Positions 8,939-18,350 are shown, numbered from the stretch's first letter. The stretch: DNA of 64,000 nt from Sporosarcina ureae (GCF_002101375.1 NZ_CP015207.1:248001-312000); one strand, 5' to 3'. Notes: a model not told the origin generated them from the letters alone. Numbers and translations: made by a program.

Positions 8939-10508
8939 TCCACTTCCACTCCTCGACGTTCCAGAGGAAACCAGATCCATGATGACCTAGCGTTCGTTCT
9001 TTCACACCACTTACATTTTTGTTTATACCATACACTGCATTTTCGTAGGCTATAAAGTCAAATGCCGGATCTTTCGCTAATTCTTCTTGGAACTGCATAT
9101 AAATTGCTTTCCGTTCATCCGGATCCGTCGTGGTACGTCCTTTTTCAAGTAGTTCGTCCACTTTTTCATTCGAATAATTACCATAGTTATAACCGGTGCT
9201 ATTTATACTCGATTCATTCGTATGGAACAATATATGCGTATGATGATCCGCGTCATAGGGACTGCCCCAACCCACCATGAACGCATCTGCGTCTTCAATC
9301 GTAATCGCGCTCCAGTCAAGTGCAGCTACTTTTACATCCGCACCGATGTCCTTAAAACCTTCGGCAACGTAATTTGCCATGTTCGTACGAACAGTATCGC
9401 TTGCCGGTGTAGTAATCGTAAAGGATAGTTTTTCTCCGTCTTTGTAACGCATACCGTCCTCTTTTTCTATCCAACCTGCTTCATCTAACAGCGCATTCGC
9501 TTTTTCCACGTCATATGTGTACTTTTCTATTTGATCATTATGGAATTCATGGTTTTGCAATGGTGAATAGGCAACAGAACCATGTCCTTTTAAAATACCT
9601 TTTACGATTTGTTCTCGATCGGTTGCATAACTAAACGCACGACGCACATTAACATCTTTCCAAAAGTCCAAATTCATATTGAATAAAATGCCACGGTAAT
9701 CGGACGACTCCATATCGTAAATAGTCAAGTTCTCTTCTTTTTGCAAGTTTTCAACTTGTACAGGATCCAAAAGTGCAACATCCACTTCACCCGACTTCAA
9801 CTGAAGTGCACGGACATTACTATCCGGAATAAACTTGAATATCACTTTTTCAATCGAAGGCTTCGTTCCAAAAAAGTCGCTATAGGCCTGTAGTGTCAAC
9901 GCATTGCCACGGTCCCAATTATCAAACTTATATGGTCCCGCACCAATCGGATGGCTGTTAAAGTCCGCCGTTCTCATATCGACTCCTTCAAAAGCATGTT
10001 TCGGAAGGATGGGTACAGTTAACTTGTCTAGTAAAGGTGTAAATGGCTGTTTTAATGTAACTTCTACAGTATATTTATCCAGCGTTTTGGTAGATTTCAC
10101 TTCTTCAAAATCAGATTTCAAAAATGAAGCGTTTTGATCATCCATAATACTTTCTATCGTGAACACTACATCTTCTGCTGTAAGTTCTTTCCCATCATGG
10201 AATGTAATACCTTCTTTTAACGTAAACGTATACGTAAGTTTATCCTCTGATACATCGAACGAGTCTGCGATGTCCGTACCTACTTTATTATTTTCATCAA
10301 ATCGCATGACTCCACGAAACAATAATGCATCTAAGTTCGTTTCTTCGAGGATCGGGTTTAGCCCTTCGAACTCTTCTTCAGAAGCATAAATGAGGCGATT
10401 CTCTTTAGTTGGAGTTGCTTCTTTAACATCCTCTTTTTTACTACAACCTGCCACAATCAACACAAGTACCATAAAAAGTACAAGCATTTTCTTATTTAAT
10501 GTAAACAT
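8928..10508 (-). CDS. Nickel/peptide-type substrate-binding lipoprotein (SBP family 5)
   Basis: 526-aa extracellular lipoprotein: MFTLNKKMLVLFMVLVLIVAGC is a lipoprotein signal with Cys in the lipobox VAGC. The mature part follows the SBP_bac_5 fold, with ITFHDGKELTAEDVVFTIESI, GPIGAGPYKF-like and the C-terminal FIAYENAVYGI. A His-rich stretch DADHHTHILFHT is compatible with metal or metal-chelate binding, but family 5 also binds peptides. AAGGAGAG is 5 bases before the ATG. The urea transporter gene lies 103 bases upstream in the same direction with no terminator between, so uptake of nickel for urease is a reasonable inference; no urease genes lie in the window. Confidence 0.82.
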   Translation of the reverse strand: MFTLNKKMLVLFMVLVLIVAGCSKKEDVKEATPTKENRLIYASEEEFEGLNPILEETNLDALLFRGVMRFDENNKVGTDIADSFDVSEDKLTYTFTLKEGITFHDGKELTAEDVVFTIESIMDDQNASFLKSDFEEVKSTKTLDKYTVEVTLKQPFTPLLDKLTVPILPKHAFEGVDMRTADFNSHPIGAGPYKFDNWDRGNALTLQAYSDFFGTKPSIEKVIFKFIPDSNVRALQLKSGEVDVALLDPVQVENLQKEENLTIYDMESSDYRGILFNMNLDFWKDVNVRRAFSYATDREQIVKGILKGHGSVAYSPLQNHEFHNDQIEKYTYDVEKANALLDEAGWIEKEDGMRYKDGEKLSFTITTPASDTVRTNMANYVAEGFKDIGADVKVAALDWSAITIEDADAFMVGWGSPYDADHHTHILFHTNESSINSTGYNYGNYSNEKVDELLEKGRTTTDPDERKAIYMQFQEELAKDPAFDFIAYENAVYGINKNVSGVKERTLGHHGSGFLWNVEEWKWNDQ

Positions 10509-10611
10509 TAGTCTCTCCTTTTTTCTCACTAGATTTACCACATTTTATCATTATTTCATGTTCGTATGCATTTGTCCTGTCTAACGGTTTATATTTTTCA
10601 CTATGGAGCCA

Positions 10612-11571
10612 TTATAAATTCGGTAGAACTTTTCTAGCCCCTAGTATTAACCAAGTGCTCAGTACAAATGGCATCGTCAATGCGGGAAGTCCAAACGGTA
10701 ATAACCAAATGCTGACACTAGCCATGAGAGGAACTGTAATACATGCCGCTAGCACACCGGTAATCGGTGCATAGCGATTTTCCTTCGTGTTGTATACGAC
10801 CGATACGGCTAGAATGGTCAAAATAGCGTTGTAGCCATATAACCCTAACATGATCAACGTATGTTCTCCGACTAAAGCAAGAGCTGTTGCGCAAGCGACC
10901 ACGTTTCCGATGACCGCGTATATGCCCATTTTCCTGCTAGCCCAAAAAACCGCTATGAATAATAAAAGACCGGGTATGGTTTCAGTAAGAAAAAAGATTT
11001 GACCGATTCCATTGAAAATTGCTTGGAACAGATCAATTTCGCCTTCTACATGCAGTTCCCAATTCGCTACACTTTGAGGAACCAGTGACTCATTTAACTT
11101 GATACTATCGAGTTTATAAGATGAAAGCAGTATAAACCACGTGGATAAGATAAATGGTAACGTCAGGATCGGGATGCCGAAGTTGCCTAAGAAATACATT
11201 AACGTCGCTGTGAATATCGCAGTGATTGCCGCTCCTACCAATGCCACAACCCAAGCGTTCGGTCCGGTTAAAAATGTTTGTAGTACTAATCCGGAAAGCA
11301 CAGAATTATAGCTCATCAAACCTTTACTGATCCATGTTTGATCTGCACCGCCTACTTTCGACACCAATGTGCCAATCATGGCGGATAAGCCTGCAATAAC
11401 CCCTAATGAAAACGAAGATACCGTAATAGCTAATAAAATCAGAAGACCCGTTACCGTGTTTTCAATATAAATGATTTGGGATATCCCTTTAAGAGATTCT
11501 TTAAGAAAAGCAGTTACACTTCCTTTTTTCATCACTTGCATCGTTTGATTTTCTCTATTTTCGTCTCCCAA
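10612..11571 (-). CDS. Urea transporter (UT family)
   Basis: 319-aa membrane protein with an internal two-fold repeat: the UT signature LPF-x-LSTW occurs twice, as LTLPFILSTW and MTMPFVLSTW, and GLMSYNSVLSGL and LYGYNAILTIL are the matching repeat segments. UT proteins form a passive urea channel in the inner membrane. The start appears to be the TTG at 11571, preceded by AGGTGAG; the in-frame ATG at MQVMKK has no ribosome site. It probably heads the operon that continues with the nickel/peptide-type importer. This pairing suits a ureolytic Sporosarcina-type organism. Confidence 0.9.
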   Translation of the reverse strand: MGDENRENQTMQVMKKGSVTAFLKESLKGISQIIYIENTVTGLLILLAITVSSFSLGVIAGLSAMIGTLVSKVGGADQTWISKGLMSYNSVLSGLVLQTFLTGPNAWVVALVGAAITAIFTATLMYFLGNFGIPILTLPFILSTWFILLSSYKLDSIKLNESLVPQSVANWELHVEGEIDLFQAIFNGIGQIFFLTETIPGLLLFIAVFWASRKMGIYAVIGNVVACATALALVGEHTLIMLGLYGYNAILTILAVSVVYNTKENRYAPITGVLAACITVPLMASVSIWLLPFGLPALTMPFVLSTWLILGARKVLPNL

Positions 11572-11739
11572 ATTGGCTCACCTATTTCATTTACTTTAGT
11601 GACATACTTATTCAGACGATCTGGCATTGTTCTGAAATGTGTTAGTTGTCCTATTATCAAATTTTCTGCTAATACACTAGTTCTTATACATAAAATGTAC
11701 ATAGTGCTACAATTGCGCCCTTTAACGAGACACTGCTTG

Positions 11740-11793
11740 CAACCCGTTGATCTGCGCTGCAGCCGGACGCGTTTGGAGGGCGTGCGGTGAACC
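11740..11793. repeat. GC-rich dispersed repeat fragment
   Basis: The segment beginning CCCGTTGATCTGCGCTGCAG and continuing with GGACGCGTTTGGAGGGCG is GC-rich against AT-rich surroundings. It resembles the GC-rich imperfect-palindrome repeats scattered in Bacillales genomes; a related copy lies at 12722-12790. It interrupts the remnant gene at 11795-12000. Confidence 0.5.
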
Positions 11794-11794
11794 T

Positions 11795-12000
11795 TCAAGA
11801 TCGGAAAAAGTTTATTATCTAACAAACCGCCGATTAAGGCTGACAATCCAGCGATTACAACAAATACAATACTGCTTCTTTCAGGAATTAAATATTCTAC
11901 TAACGAACGCACGATTACAACCATAACCACTATAAGTAGGCTTACTTTTCTTTCATAGAATTCGCCCTAATTTCTCCCAATCAAGTAAATTACACTCCAT
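11795..12000 (-). pseudogene. Remnant of a small membrane protein
   Basis: Reading the minus strand from an ATG at 12000 (with GTGGAG just upstream) gives MECNLLDWEKLGRIL, then a stop. A one-base frame change near 11955 continues as YERKVSLLIVVMVVIVRSL and PERSSIVFVVIAGLSALIGG, two membrane helices, ending where the GC-rich repeat begins. The parts read as one broken gene of about 65-70 residues. The frameshift and the repeat at its 3' end indicate decay. I do not recognise the family. Confidence 0.5.
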
Positions 12001-12073
12001 CGTTCTCCACGTTAAACGCGCCTATTACTGAATGGGTTGTAGATTGCATCCGATAACAGTAAAACAATCGTAC

Positions 12074-12607
12074 TCATCTATTTACTGTATAATGTAATTC
12101 AACAAATTGATTGAAAGTTCTAGTACCTCTTAGGGAAAGATCGAGTTCATAATCGTCTGGTTTAAATAAAGGAATTCCCTCTCCGATGATTGTAGGTGCA
12201 ACTGTTACGATCAGTTCATCGACTAAGTTCTCTTTTAAAAATGTATGTAGGATATCTCCACCACCAACTATCCAGATATCTTTACCTTCTTCTTTTTTCA
12301 AATTATTAGTAAAGCTAACAATATCCCCATTTATAAATGTAACATCTTTTGTATCTGTTACAGATGACCTGGAAAAAACGTAACTATTTTTATTTGAATA
12401 TGGGAATTGTCCTTTTTCTTGTTCCATAATCCAATCATATGTCCTTTTACCCATTAAGACTGTATCTATCTTTTCGAAAAACTCCGAATAGCCATTGTCT
12501 CCTTCTCCCTCAACATTAAATAACCAATCAAGTGAGTCATCTTTTGTTGCGATATAACCATCTAAACTTTGAGCAATAAATAATACTAACTTCCTTTGTT
12601 TTTTCAT
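12074..12607 (-). CDS. Dihydrofolate reductase-like protein (RibD C-terminal family, YyaP-like)
   Basis: 177-aa member of the RibD_C/DHFR fold family: VLFIAQSLDGYIATKDDSLDWL, then VLMGKRTYDWI, IWIVGGGDILHTFLKENLVDELIVTVAPTIIGEGIPLF. These are the canonical NADPH-binding and strand motifs. In Bacillales such YyaP/YwjB-type proteins are stand-alone reductases of unknown substrate. AGGAGG lies 6 bases before the ATG at 12607 (a second ATG sits directly before it). Monocistronic. Confidence 0.88.
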   Translation of the reverse strand: MKKQRKLVLFIAQSLDGYIATKDDSLDWLFNVEGEGDNGYSEFFEKIDTVLMGKRTYDWIMEQEKGQFPYSNKNSYVFSRSSVTDTKDVTFINGDIVSFTNNLKKEEGKDIWIVGGGDILHTFLKENLVDELIVTVAPTIIGEGIPLFKPDDYELDLSLRGTRTFNQFVELHYTVNR

Positions 12608-12721
12608 CATAATCCTCCTATTCACTTTCAAAATAAGAATGTACGTTCTTGCGAATATTAGCAGATTTACGTCACTAATTCAATTCATCAATACAATCCG
12701 ATAACAGAACAGTCTTAAGAA

Positions 12722-12790
12722 ACCGTTGATTTCCGTTTCAAGTGCGGTGAACTCGCAGGAGTCACCATCTTCCACTCCAATCAACAAAGT
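12722..12790. repeat. GC-rich dispersed imperfect palindrome
   Basis: Begins CCGTTGATTTCCGTTTCAAG and ends TTCCACTCCAATCAACAAAG; GTTGATT and AATCAAC are inverted ends. This matches the end structure of a repeat class common in Bacillales intergenic regions. It lies in the gap of about 275 bases between two minus-strand genes. Confidence 0.55.
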
Positions 12791-12882
12791 GTCTACTTTG
12801 CGCTTATTCATTGATATACGATAGTTTTTAGAAGACTTCTTTAAATTTGGAGATCGAGATCATTTAACTTCTCATTTGACAT

Positions 12883-13320
12883 TTAGTTGATTTTTTCCGC
12901 CAGCTCTAAAATAATTCCCTCTGGACCACGAATGTAGCATAGCTTATAACTCTCTTCATATTGCTGTATTTCACTAAAGATTTCCTTACCGCTCTTTTTT
13001 AATTTCGCAACAATATTTTCAATATCTTCAACGGCAAAACAAATGTGTCGGATACCTAGCGTATTTGCAGAAGGTTTCTGTATACCTTTATCATCTGACG
13101 GCGAATAAAACTTTACTAGTTCAATCCACGTCTGGCCGTCCGGCATCCCCAATGCTACACACGTCGTTTTCACATGAGTAAGACCCACTATTCTGTCTAA
13201 CTGCTCCCCATCCAATTCCCATTCCGCATGTACTTCAAGCCCTAAATCGAGAAAAAATGTTTTTGCCTCCGCTAGATCATGTACATTTATACTGACATGA
13301 TCTATTCTGTTGATTTTCAT
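12883..13320 (-). CDS. VOC family protein (glyoxalase / methylmalonyl-CoA epimerase-like)
   Basis: 145 aa, one complete VOC unit of two beta-alpha-beta-beta-beta modules: MKINRIDHVSINVHDLAEAKTFFLDLGLEV and TLGIRHICFAVEDIENIVAKLKKSGKEIF, ending GPEGIILELAEKIN. Candidate metal ligands are His in IDHVSI, the Glu in TWIELV, His in RHICF and Glu in ILELAE. Enzymes of this fold are metal-dependent lyases, epimerases or resistance proteins; the substrate is not apparent. GGGAGG lies 8 bases before the ATG at 13320. Confidence 0.85.
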   Translation of the reverse strand: MKINRIDHVSINVHDLAEAKTFFLDLGLEVHAEWELDGEQLDRIVGLTHVKTTCVALGMPDGQTWIELVKFYSPSDDKGIQKPSANTLGIRHICFAVEDIENIVAKLKKSGKEIFSEIQQYEESYKLCYIRGPEGIILELAEKIN

Positions 13321-13691
13321 GTCTGAAACCTCCCATGTCGCTCTATTCATTTATCATCCTGAACTGTTTTAAGAACTGTTCATTTATCACAACTACATGT
13401 GTTAGGCGATTTATTCATTTACGCGAACAGCCAATCCCTTCAGTATGTTTCACCAAATTGTTTTTAACACACTATATTTTTTAAAAAACGTCACGCCACT
13501 GGGTGCTACACCGTTCAAAACCAGGTCAGGGACAAATAACCCCTATAGCAGAATATATCGTATGGCAGTACGTTTGACTGTGTGTGAAGTTCCTTCTATT
13601 ATTTATTTCACCTTTAATGACACCCGTCTAAGATGATTTTTCTTCAGTCTTCTCTTATACTACTAATACATCAACGGAAAGGAATTACTAC
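13321..13691. other. Intergenic, 371 bases
   Basis: Lies between the divergent VOC and ABC exporter genes. It must hold both promoters; TATACT at 13656-13661 is a possible -10 for the exporter, without a clear -35. No conserved RNA, repeat or further gene is seen. Confidence 0.4.
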
Positions 13692-15404
13692 ATGATTACA
13701 CAATTTTTCTCCTACTACAAGCCACATAAGCGCTTGTTTTTGATCGACTTTTTCAGCGCCATTTTCGTAGCCCTTCTTGAACTGGCCTTCCCCCTTGCCG
13801 TTCAGTGGTTTATCGATGGACTCTTGCCGTCAGGAGATTGGAATCGAATTATCACCGTCAGCTTTTTACTATTGCTCGTCTATTTAGTGAGTACGTTTCT
13901 TCATTATATTGTTAGCTATTTAGGGCATAAACTCGGAATTAACATCGAAACCGATATGCGCCGTGAATTGTTCGAACATGTACAGAAACAATCTTTCCGT
14001 TTTTTTGATAATACAAAAACGGGCCATATTATGACACGTATCACGACGGACTTATTCGATATTGGTGAATTAGCTCACCATGGGCCTGAAGATGCGTTCA
14101 TTGCGGTCATGACCATTCTAGGTGCGTTTGGGATCATGTATACGATCAACCCTGAGCTTGCTTTAATCGCCATCGTAATGGTTCCGTTGCTTGCAGTTGT
14201 CGTCGCCTTCTCTAATAAGAAGATGAATGCAGCGTGGCATAAAATGTATCAAAATATCGGAGATGTCAATGGACGGGTTGAGGATTCTGTGTCCGGCTCA
14301 CGCGTTGTGAAATCATTTACAAATGAAGATTTTGAATTACGTCGTTTCCAACAAGACAATGATCAGTTCCGCTTAGCTAAACTAAAAGCGTATAAAGTCA
14401 TGGCGTGGGCTACGTCTTCGATGTATATGCTCACGCGCCTTGTCACACTGGTTATTTTAATTGTCGGTGCTTGGTTCACAGTGAATGATAAATTAACATA
14501 CGGTGAATTAGTCAGCTTTATTTTATTCAGCAATATTTTGATTAAGCCTATTGATAAAATAAGTGCCTTGCTGGAGTTATATCCAAAAGGGATGGCAGGT
14601 TTTAGTCGTTTCCGTGCATTAATTAACCAAGATCCAGAAATTAAAGATGTGAAAAATGCACTAGTCGTTGATCAGCTACATGGAGATATTACATTTCGCG
14701 ACGTGACATTTGGTTACGACGTCGAGCGACCTGTGTTACGCAATATCGACTTAACGATTCACGCTGGACAAACCATTGCGTTCGTTGGTCCGTCGGGTGC
14801 TGGAAAGACGACTATTTGTTCACTCATCCCTCGTTTCTACGAAGTCAATGAAGGGTCTATTTCAATTGATGGAATAGATATTCGAGAAATGACGCAGAAA
14901 TCATTGCGCAGTCAAATCGGGATCGTGCAACAAGATGTCTTCTTATTTACAGGAACGATTCGTGATAATATTGCGTACGGTAAATTACATGCGACAGACG
15001 AGGAAGTATTTGAAGCTGCAGAAAAAGCTCATCTTACTGACTTGATCAGTAGTATGCCAAATGGCTATAACACGCAAATTGGTGAACGTGGATTAAAACT
15101 ATCAGGTGGTCAAAAACAACGCCTGGCAATCGCTCGGATGTTCTTAAAAAATCCACCGATTCTCATTCTAGATGAAGCGACTTCCGCACTTGATACCGAA
15201 ACGGAACGCATTATTCAACAATCACTGGAAGAATTAGCCGTTAATCGTACTACACTCATCATCGCGCATCGTCTCACAACGATTCGTAATGCCGATCAAG
15301 TCATCGTGATGACCGAAGATGGTATTGAAGAGCAAGGAACGTATGAAAATTTATTGCGCCAAAATGGTACATTTGCTCAATTGCATCAAGCTAACCAAGT
15401 ATAA
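13692..15404 (+). CDS. ABC exporter, fused permease-ATPase (MDR/YfiB-like)
   Basis: 570-aa half-transporter: six membrane helices in residues about 15-300, then a nucleotide-binding domain with Walker A GPSGAGKTT, Q-loop IGIVQQDVFLF, signature LSGGQKQRLAIAR and Walker B ILILDEATSALD, H-loop AHRLTT. All catalytic positions are intact. It should work as a homodimer exporting lipids, peptides or drugs. AAAGGAA precedes the ATG at 13692. It stands alone and ends at a strong bidirectional terminator. The substrate is unknown. Confidence 0.92.
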   Translation: MITQFFSYYKPHKRLFLIDFFSAIFVALLELAFPLAVQWFIDGLLPSGDWNRIITVSFLLLLVYLVSTFLHYIVSYLGHKLGINIETDMRRELFEHVQKQSFRFFDNTKTGHIMTRITTDLFDIGELAHHGPEDAFIAVMTILGAFGIMYTINPELALIAIVMVPLLAVVVAFSNKKMNAAWHKMYQNIGDVNGRVEDSVSGSRVVKSFTNEDFELRRFQQDNDQFRLAKLKAYKVMAWATSSMYMLTRLVTLVILIVGAWFTVNDKLTYGELVSFILFSNILIKPIDKISALLELYPKGMAGFSRFRALINQDPEIKDVKNALVVDQLHGDITFRDVTFGYDVERPVLRNIDLTIHAGQTIAFVGPSGAGKTTICSLIPRFYEVNEGSISIDGIDIREMTQKSLRSQIGIVQQDVFLFTGTIRDNIAYGKLHATDEEVFEAAEKAHLTDLISSMPNGYNTQIGERGLKLSGGQKQRLAIARMFLKNPPILILDEATSALDTETERIIQQSLEELAVNRTTLIIAHRLTTIRNADQVIVMTEDGIEEQGTYENLLRQNGTFAQLHQANQV

Positions 15405-15412
15405 TTACACAT

Positions 15413-15453
15413 AAAAAAACTGTGCTGCAAACGTTTGCGGCACAGTTTTTTTC
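15413..15453. terminator. Bidirectional terminator
   Basis: CTGTGCTGCAAACG pairs with TTTGCGGCACAG (15420-15445), flanked by A7 and T7. It ends the ABC exporter and the convergent cueP gene. Confidence 0.92.
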
Positions 15454-15474
15454 ATATGAAGTTTACTTTCGAAA

Positions 15475-16017
15475 TCACTCCAAACGCATAGTGGTGATGC
15501 ACGTGTTGTCCCCATCGAATGTAGTAATTTCAGCTACAGTTTCTTTCGTGTCTTGTTTGATTGTGACTGTGAATGTATCATCACGCGGCAGCCATAAGTC
15601 GATAAATCCATTCGCTTCAGTTGTCTTAACTTCATCGAGAATTACATTACCTTCTGAATCTTCTATATGCACATCGAAATCTTCCTCAACGAGTTCACCT
15701 TGGCAACCTGTTAGACTATGGACGTCGCACGGGTGTGTAGTGTTCACGAAAGGAGCAATCGATACAAAAAACTCATCTTCTGGCAGATCGTACGTTGTAA
15801 CTTTTTTATCATCATCCGTGACGATCAGTTCAGACGATGTAATAGAAGCAGACGCAGCTACAGCATTTCTAACGGTATAGTCGTTCACTAATTCTTTAAT
15901 GTCCACTGATTCTTGTGGTGCTTGTGGGGTTTGTGCTTCGTTATTAGCATTTTCTTTACTACAACCGACTAATAAAGCGGTGACCAGTAGCAACATAGCC
16001 ATCATTTTTCCTTTCAT
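15475..16017 (-). CDS. cueP: CueP family copper-binding lipoprotein
   Basis: 180 aa with a lipoprotein signal (MKGKMMAMLLLVTALLVGC). The mature domain has the three cysteines of CueP with the same spacing: two Cys eight apart (C-DVHSLTG-C) and a third near the C-terminus (CITTMRLE). In Salmonella, CueP is a periplasmic copper protein (Cys96, Cys104, Cys172) that supplies or sequesters copper under copper stress. Here it would be anchored outside the membrane. Its neighbours are YdhK and a two-component system, which fits a copper or envelope metal response. AGGTCG precedes the ATG. Confidence 0.85.
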   Translation of the reverse strand: MKGKMMAMLLLVTALLVGCSKENANNEAQTPQAPQESVDIKELVNDYTVRNAVAASASITSSELIVTDDDKKVTTYDLPEDEFFVSIAPFVNTTHPCDVHSLTGCQGELVEEDFDVHIEDSEGNVILDEVKTTEANGFIDLWLPRDDTFTVTIKQDTKETVAEITTFDGDNTCITTMRLE

Positions 16018-16184
16018 CGTATCACGACCTATTCATTTTATTTTGGTAGCTGTTTAGCAAGATCAAAATTCCGTACTTATGAAGAGAACATGTAGCGCAA
16101 GTTCTGCCTTTTATGTATAGTGTACATGATCCGAACGTAAGTACAATGAAAAGAGCTGCGCTAGGCAACTCTATCGTTTGTTAA

Positions 16185-16745
16185 TTACTGTTCTGATAAC
16201 TCATCTTCCACAACCCATTTGTGATTTTGCACTTCTTCTCCATCTGTAGTAGACGCATAATCGATCATATAGACAGTAGTCTTCTCGGCTGATTCAATTT
16301 CTGCTTTCGCGCCTTCCATACCTGCCATATGATCAGCGAGTACGGTCACTTCAGTTCCCTTTTCAAGCGGAGCAGGTGCGGGATCTTCTATTTCTTCATG
16401 AACGACCCATTTATGATCGATCACTTTCTCACCACCATCTGTCGGTGGGTAATTGATGGAATATGCAGTCGTATCAAATGCGCCCACTATAGTTGCAGCG
16501 GCGCCCTTCATCCCTTCCATATGATCCGTTTCAATAATGGCTTCAGATCCAACGGGGTATGTCGGGTTTTCAGCTTCCATTAAACCTTCAGGAATACTTC
16601 CATCGCTAGAATGGTCCATTCCTTCCATATCATTATGTGAAGTTTCTTCACTCTTAGCAGGTTCTTGTTCTTTTGGCGTGGTCTCTCCACATCCTGCAAG
16701 CACTAGAGCAAACGCGGCACTTAGTGTAAGTACTTGTTTTTTCAT
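16185..16745 (-). CDS. ydhK: YdhK family lipoprotein (two DUF1541 repeats)
   Basis: 186-aa lipoprotein (lipobox LAGC after about 20 residues) with an acidic, Met/His-containing linker (HNDMEGMDHSSDG) and two tandem DUF1541 repeats, each with a DHM-x-GM-x-GA motif (DHMEGMKGA, DHMAGMEGA) and an HKWVV end. Such Met/His-rich motifs suit copper(I) binding, though the YdhK role is not established. AGGAG lies 8 bases before the ATG at 16745. It is divergent from the histidine kinase gene, and the gap holds a direct-repeat operator candidate. Confidence 0.9.
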   Translation of the reverse strand: MKKQVLTLSAAFALVLAGCGETTPKEQEPAKSEETSHNDMEGMDHSSDGSIPEGLMEAENPTYPVGSEAIIETDHMEGMKGAAATIVGAFDTTAYSINYPPTDGGEKVIDHKWVVHEEIEDPAPAPLEKGTEVTVLADHMAGMEGAKAEIESAEKTTVYMIDYASTTDGEEVQNHKWVVEDELSEQ

Positions 16746-16813
16746 CAGATTCACTCCTTCATAAAATTAATACTAGTATAACAATCTCTTATCTTTCTTT
16801 GGGCTAAATCCCT

Positions 16814-16835
16814 AAACTCCTTAGAAACTCCTTAA
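16814..16835. promoter_or_regulatory. Direct-repeat operator candidate (OmpR-type)
   Basis: AAACTCCTTAG (16814-16824) is followed immediately by AAACTCCTTAA (16825-16835): 10 of 11 bases identical with an 11-bp period, the spacing at which OmpR/PhoB response regulators bind in tandem. It lies in the divergent promoter region between ydhK and the kinase gene, so autoregulation of the pair plus ydhK is likely. Confidence 0.6.
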
Positions 16836-16973
16836 TTGTAATAACGTCCAATGGAAAAAGTCTTGCATGATTTTAGTACAACTACCGCCAGCCATGCGCG
16901 TAATCGGTGCTTTCTGCATACATTTTCGATACATTTATCTTATACTGCTCAATAGAGTAAAGGGGCGCATGCT

Positions 16974-18335
16974 ATGAAGAAAATTTCAACGAAGTTAGCG
17001 GCTTCATTTATTATTTCCTTTCTTATAATGGATACATTGCTGATGGTGTATTTACATCAGACCATCACACATGCTCGGGTGGATGAAGAACTAGATCGAC
17101 TTTTAAAAACAGGTAGCAACCATCGAAATGTCTTGGAAGATAATTATACTGAAACGACGTTGCAGCATATCATTCTAATGGAAAGCGGTGGTGAACGAGA
17201 CGTCGCTATTCTCGATGATAGTGGACAGATCGTCCAGCATTCATTGGAAAATGAAGAGGTCCTCACGCCTTATTTGAATCAATTACATGAAAAGCAACCG
17301 AAGCAAGATACTATATTGCCAGTTGATTGGGAAAAGATTCCTTACCTCGTCAGCGTGCATCCATATGAGGCGAAAGGACATGCTGGGACTCTCGTCATGC
17401 TTCAAAGTACCATTCCTATACGTCAACTTGTCAATCAACTCAATATTCATTTTCTACTTGCTGGTGGCGGCAGTATTGTCGTTCTATTTATGGTTTACTT
17501 ATTACTATCTAAATGGTTGACACGTCCACTCATTCGGATGAAAGAAGCGACGGAGCAGATGAGCGAAGGATTGTACGATGTGGACTTGCCGAAGTTTTCG
17601 AATGATGAACTGGGAGAACTAGCAGCTTCCATTCGTAAATTATCGAATGATTTAAGCCGCGTCAAACGCGAACGAAAAGAGTTTCTCGCGTCTGTATCTC
17701 ACGAAATGGGCACTCCCCTTACGTACTTAATCGGCTATGCCAAAGTGGCTCAGCGCACAGAATTGAATGATACGGAGCGATTTAACTACTTATCGATTAT
17801 CGAAGAAGAGGCTGAGCGCTTAAAAACACTTGTGAAAAACTTAATGGACCTCGCTCAAATGGATGAAATGACGTTCACTGTGACGAAATCCGAATTCTCC
17901 GCTGACGCGTTCATCCGAGATATTGTCCAACTTGTCCAACCATCATTTGATTTGAAAGGTATTACGTTGCTGATTGAACAAGTCCGCGATTTCCCTCTAG
18001 TGGCGGATCGAATGCGACTTGAACAAATTATTCTTAATCTGTTAGACAACGCGCTTCACTATTCTGAAACTGGCAGTACGGTAATCGTTCGTGCTTTTCA
18101 AGATAAAAAGCATACGGTTTTACAAGTTCAAGACAGTGGGTGTGGTATTGCAGTTGAAAATCAGCAACAAATATTCGAAAAATTGTATCGTGTCGAGAAA
18201 TCTCGTTCCCGTTCGTTCGGCGGTGCGGGTCTTGGTTTAGCGACAGTGAAGGAATTAACCGAAGCACATGGTGGCACTATCGAAGTACAGAGCGAATTGG
18301 ATAAAGGTAGTATCTTTACGGTACGATTAAAATAG
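16974..18335 (+). CDS. Sensor histidine kinase
   Basis: 453 aa. TM1 is at residues about 9-28, an extracellular sensor domain of about 130 residues follows, TM2 is near 160-180, then HAMP, then the HisKA dimerisation helix with SVSHEMGTPL (phosphoacceptor His243). The ATPase domain has an N-box LNLLDNALHYS, G1 DSGCGIA and G2 GGAGLGLATV. All catalytic motifs are intact. The next gene, 15 bases on, is its response regulator. The neighbourhood (CueP, YdhK) suggests that it senses copper or another envelope stress; this is inference. Confidence 0.92.
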   Translation: MKKISTKLAASFIISFLIMDTLLMVYLHQTITHARVDEELDRLLKTGSNHRNVLEDNYTETTLQHIILMESGGERDVAILDDSGQIVQHSLENEEVLTPYLNQLHEKQPKQDTILPVDWEKIPYLVSVHPYEAKGHAGTLVMLQSTIPIRQLVNQLNIHFLLAGGGSIVVLFMVYLLLSKWLTRPLIRMKEATEQMSEGLYDVDLPKFSNDELGELAASIRKLSNDLSRVKRERKEFLASVSHEMGTPLTYLIGYAKVAQRTELNDTERFNYLSIIEEEAERLKTLVKNLMDLAQMDEMTFTVTKSEFSADAFIRDIVQLVQPSFDLKGITLLIEQVRDFPLVADRMRLEQIILNLLDNALHYSETGSTVIVRAFQDKKHTVLQVQDSGCGIAVENQQQIFEKLYRVEKSRSRSFGGAGLGLATVKELTEAHGGTIEVQSELDKGSIFTVRLK

Positions 18336-18350
18336 AAGTTGGTGATCCAA

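Noticed and set aside
11532..11730. C-terminal part of a 132-codon minus-strand frame overlapping the urea transporter start
   Set aside because: The part after the hydrophobic remnant is translation of the GC-rich repeat and of the transporter leader; not a gene.
15422..15880. 152-codon plus-strand open frame opposite cueP
   Set aside because: It starts inside the terminator and is a Ser/Val-rich shadow of the cueP gene.
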